Shown: positions 62,892 through 64,000 of the stretch, piece after piece
Position numbering within the stretch: position 1 is the stretch's first letter
Layout of the letters: each line of letters opens with the position of its first letter
NCBI RefSeq assembly: GCF_029227915.1
Contig: NC_079887.1
Coordinates: 19,403,650-19,467,649, forward strand
Length of the DNA: 64,000 nt
DNA from: Hydractinia symbiolongicarpus
Taxonomy: Eukaryota; Cnidaria; Hydrozoa; Anthoathecata; Hydractiniidae
Reading direction: 5' to 3'
Notes under the pieces: generated by a model
What the model saw: the letters and a program-made list of their open reading frames with translations, nothing else
The model's database searches: none
Told to the model about the DNA's origin: nothing
Position numbers and translations under genes: made by a program

Positions 62892-64000
62892 ATGAGCTCA
62901 AAGAAACCGATGAAACTCGTTCTATCTCCAGCTAAAAAAAGTAAGCAAGAAGTGAAATGTATTATACACAACAACAATTACAAGAAAGAAACAAAGTTAA
63001 GAGCATTCACAGAAAAATCAGCCGAAAAAGTGAAAATAGCAAGGTATGTTGCAAGTTTGATTATATTGTTTTATTTTTTAATTTATGGTTTTCATGACTT
63101 TATTGTAACAGCGCTATACTTCCGTTTTTTATAGTGAAATTCGAAATGATGAAAATGTCACAGATTTAGTGAGCGGCGATCTTTCCGATTTGAAATTTCA
63201 TCAGAAATGTTTAGATGCGTATGTCCACCCAAAAACATTAGCTACCATACAAAAGAAAAAAGAAAAAGCTGAAGCAAGCGACGATGAAACGGGAGATGTT
63301 AACGACATAGAAGAACAACAACCAACTTCAACTATCCGAATGTCACAGAGAAAGAGAGGCAGAACAGGTAAATATTTATCTTAATTTTATAATTTTATGT
63401 TGTAATCATGCACAAACAGGCTATTCTGACTTTTATATTTCTTGTGACTTTTCTAATGTCTGACTGATCTTATTTAAGGTCAATCACTTGCCAAGCAAGA
63501 TGAGTGCTGTATCTGCCAAAAAAGAAAAACGAGTACAACAGGTAGTGGCTACGAAAAACTCAGCAAGTGTATAACGGAAAGTTCTGCTCTCACGCTACAG
63601 ACTGCAGCCCTACAAAATGGGGCAAATGATGAGTTGATAGGATATATTTCTGGTCGCGATTGGACGGGAATAGTTGCACTTGAATTGCGATATCATGTAA
63701 CATGCTATCGAGCTTTCACCAAGCCCGTTAAAACACCTTCTGCAATCACTCAAGTAGACAAAGAGGCATTGCAGCATAATTTCGACTTTGTTGAGCTACA
63801 TGCTCTAAATAAATGCGAAGTGCTACTACTGAAGGATTTGGTTGACATTTATAACAAGCATTCCGTAAAGGGCGGTATCACCGATCGAACTATGTTGAAA
63901 TATGTTACGGAACATTTCACCGATGATATCGGAGTTTGGCAACCTCGGTATGGAGGGACATTTATTTTTTCTGAAAAAATACCTAAGGGGCTTATAATTG
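62892..64000 (+). CDS. Unknown Cys-rich protein, 3' end beyond the window
   Basis: Exon A 62892-63043, exon B 63135-63367, exon C from 63479 to the window end, all in phase and without stops. The N-terminal part has KCIIHNNN and KFHQKCLDAY, which could form a C/H metal site with a lysine-rich, acidic linker. Exon C starts a second such module: DECCICQKRK, LSKCITESS, GRDWTGIVALELRYHVTCYR. I recall similar proteins as large uncharacterised families in cnidarians, often near mobile elements, but I assign no function. The start is the first ATG of exon A and is conserved in the duplicated copy at 59910. Possibly a gene carried by a larger transposon. Confidence 0.7.

Overview
This is animal nuclear DNA and almost all of it is mobile elements. 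Every gene-like region is split by short GT-AG introns. The element families seen (MULE with Ulp1, Kolobok with THAP, an Academ-like transposase with a helicase, Merlin, Helitrons, an APE-type LINE) and the A+T-rich GCTA-rich repeats fit an early-branching metazoan, a sponge or cnidarian. No ordinary housekeeping gene is visible, so the host call is only an inference.

Positions 1-46,600 are a head-to-tail chain of repeat units. Each opens with TTGCGGAG, closes with CTCCGCAA, and is separated from the next by a short spacer ending TATAGAAAGTG. Two unit types alternate. Type I starts TTGCGGAGCG. Type II starts TTGCGGAGAGGTTGCC and carries a GGCAAGGCA minisatellite and usually a degenerate tRNA-like sequence. 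Younger elements sit inside these units: a MULE (1528-8068, 9-bp target duplication, empty sites present elsewhere in the window); a hAT-like element (10198-14099) that holds an APE/RT LINE; a TACGGCT-rich element (19642-20992, 8-bp duplication); and a Merlin-type element (about 21163-25763) with an IS1595-like transposase and a DUF3987-like P-loop ATPase gene. Between 26 and 46 kb the chain is reshuffled by segmental duplications (27345-30714 with 35151-38545; 31880-33962 with 44570-46876) and long (AT)n tracts.

Positions 46,584-51,679 hold an Academ-like two-gene element. A ZAD-like finger plus DUF6589-like transposase lies on + and a RecQ-type helicase on -, tail to tail, and both are decayed. 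A 5' fragment of the same element lies at 33,671-33,962. Positions 51,962-56,695 hold a second tail-to-tail pair: a P2X7 'ballast'-domain gene on + and a THAP-Kolobok transposase on -, the latter with two nonsense codons and an intronic LINE insertion.

Positions 56,856-63,200 contain Helitron-like units, two of them in perfect tandem, a LINE C-terminal endonuclease fragment, and three copies (two direct, one inverted) of the 5' end of a gene of unknown function. The complete copy of that gene starts at 62,892 and runs off the window at 64,000.

The best candidates for something not yet described are the Merlin element with a DUF3987-like partner and the Kolobok/P2X7-ballast pair.
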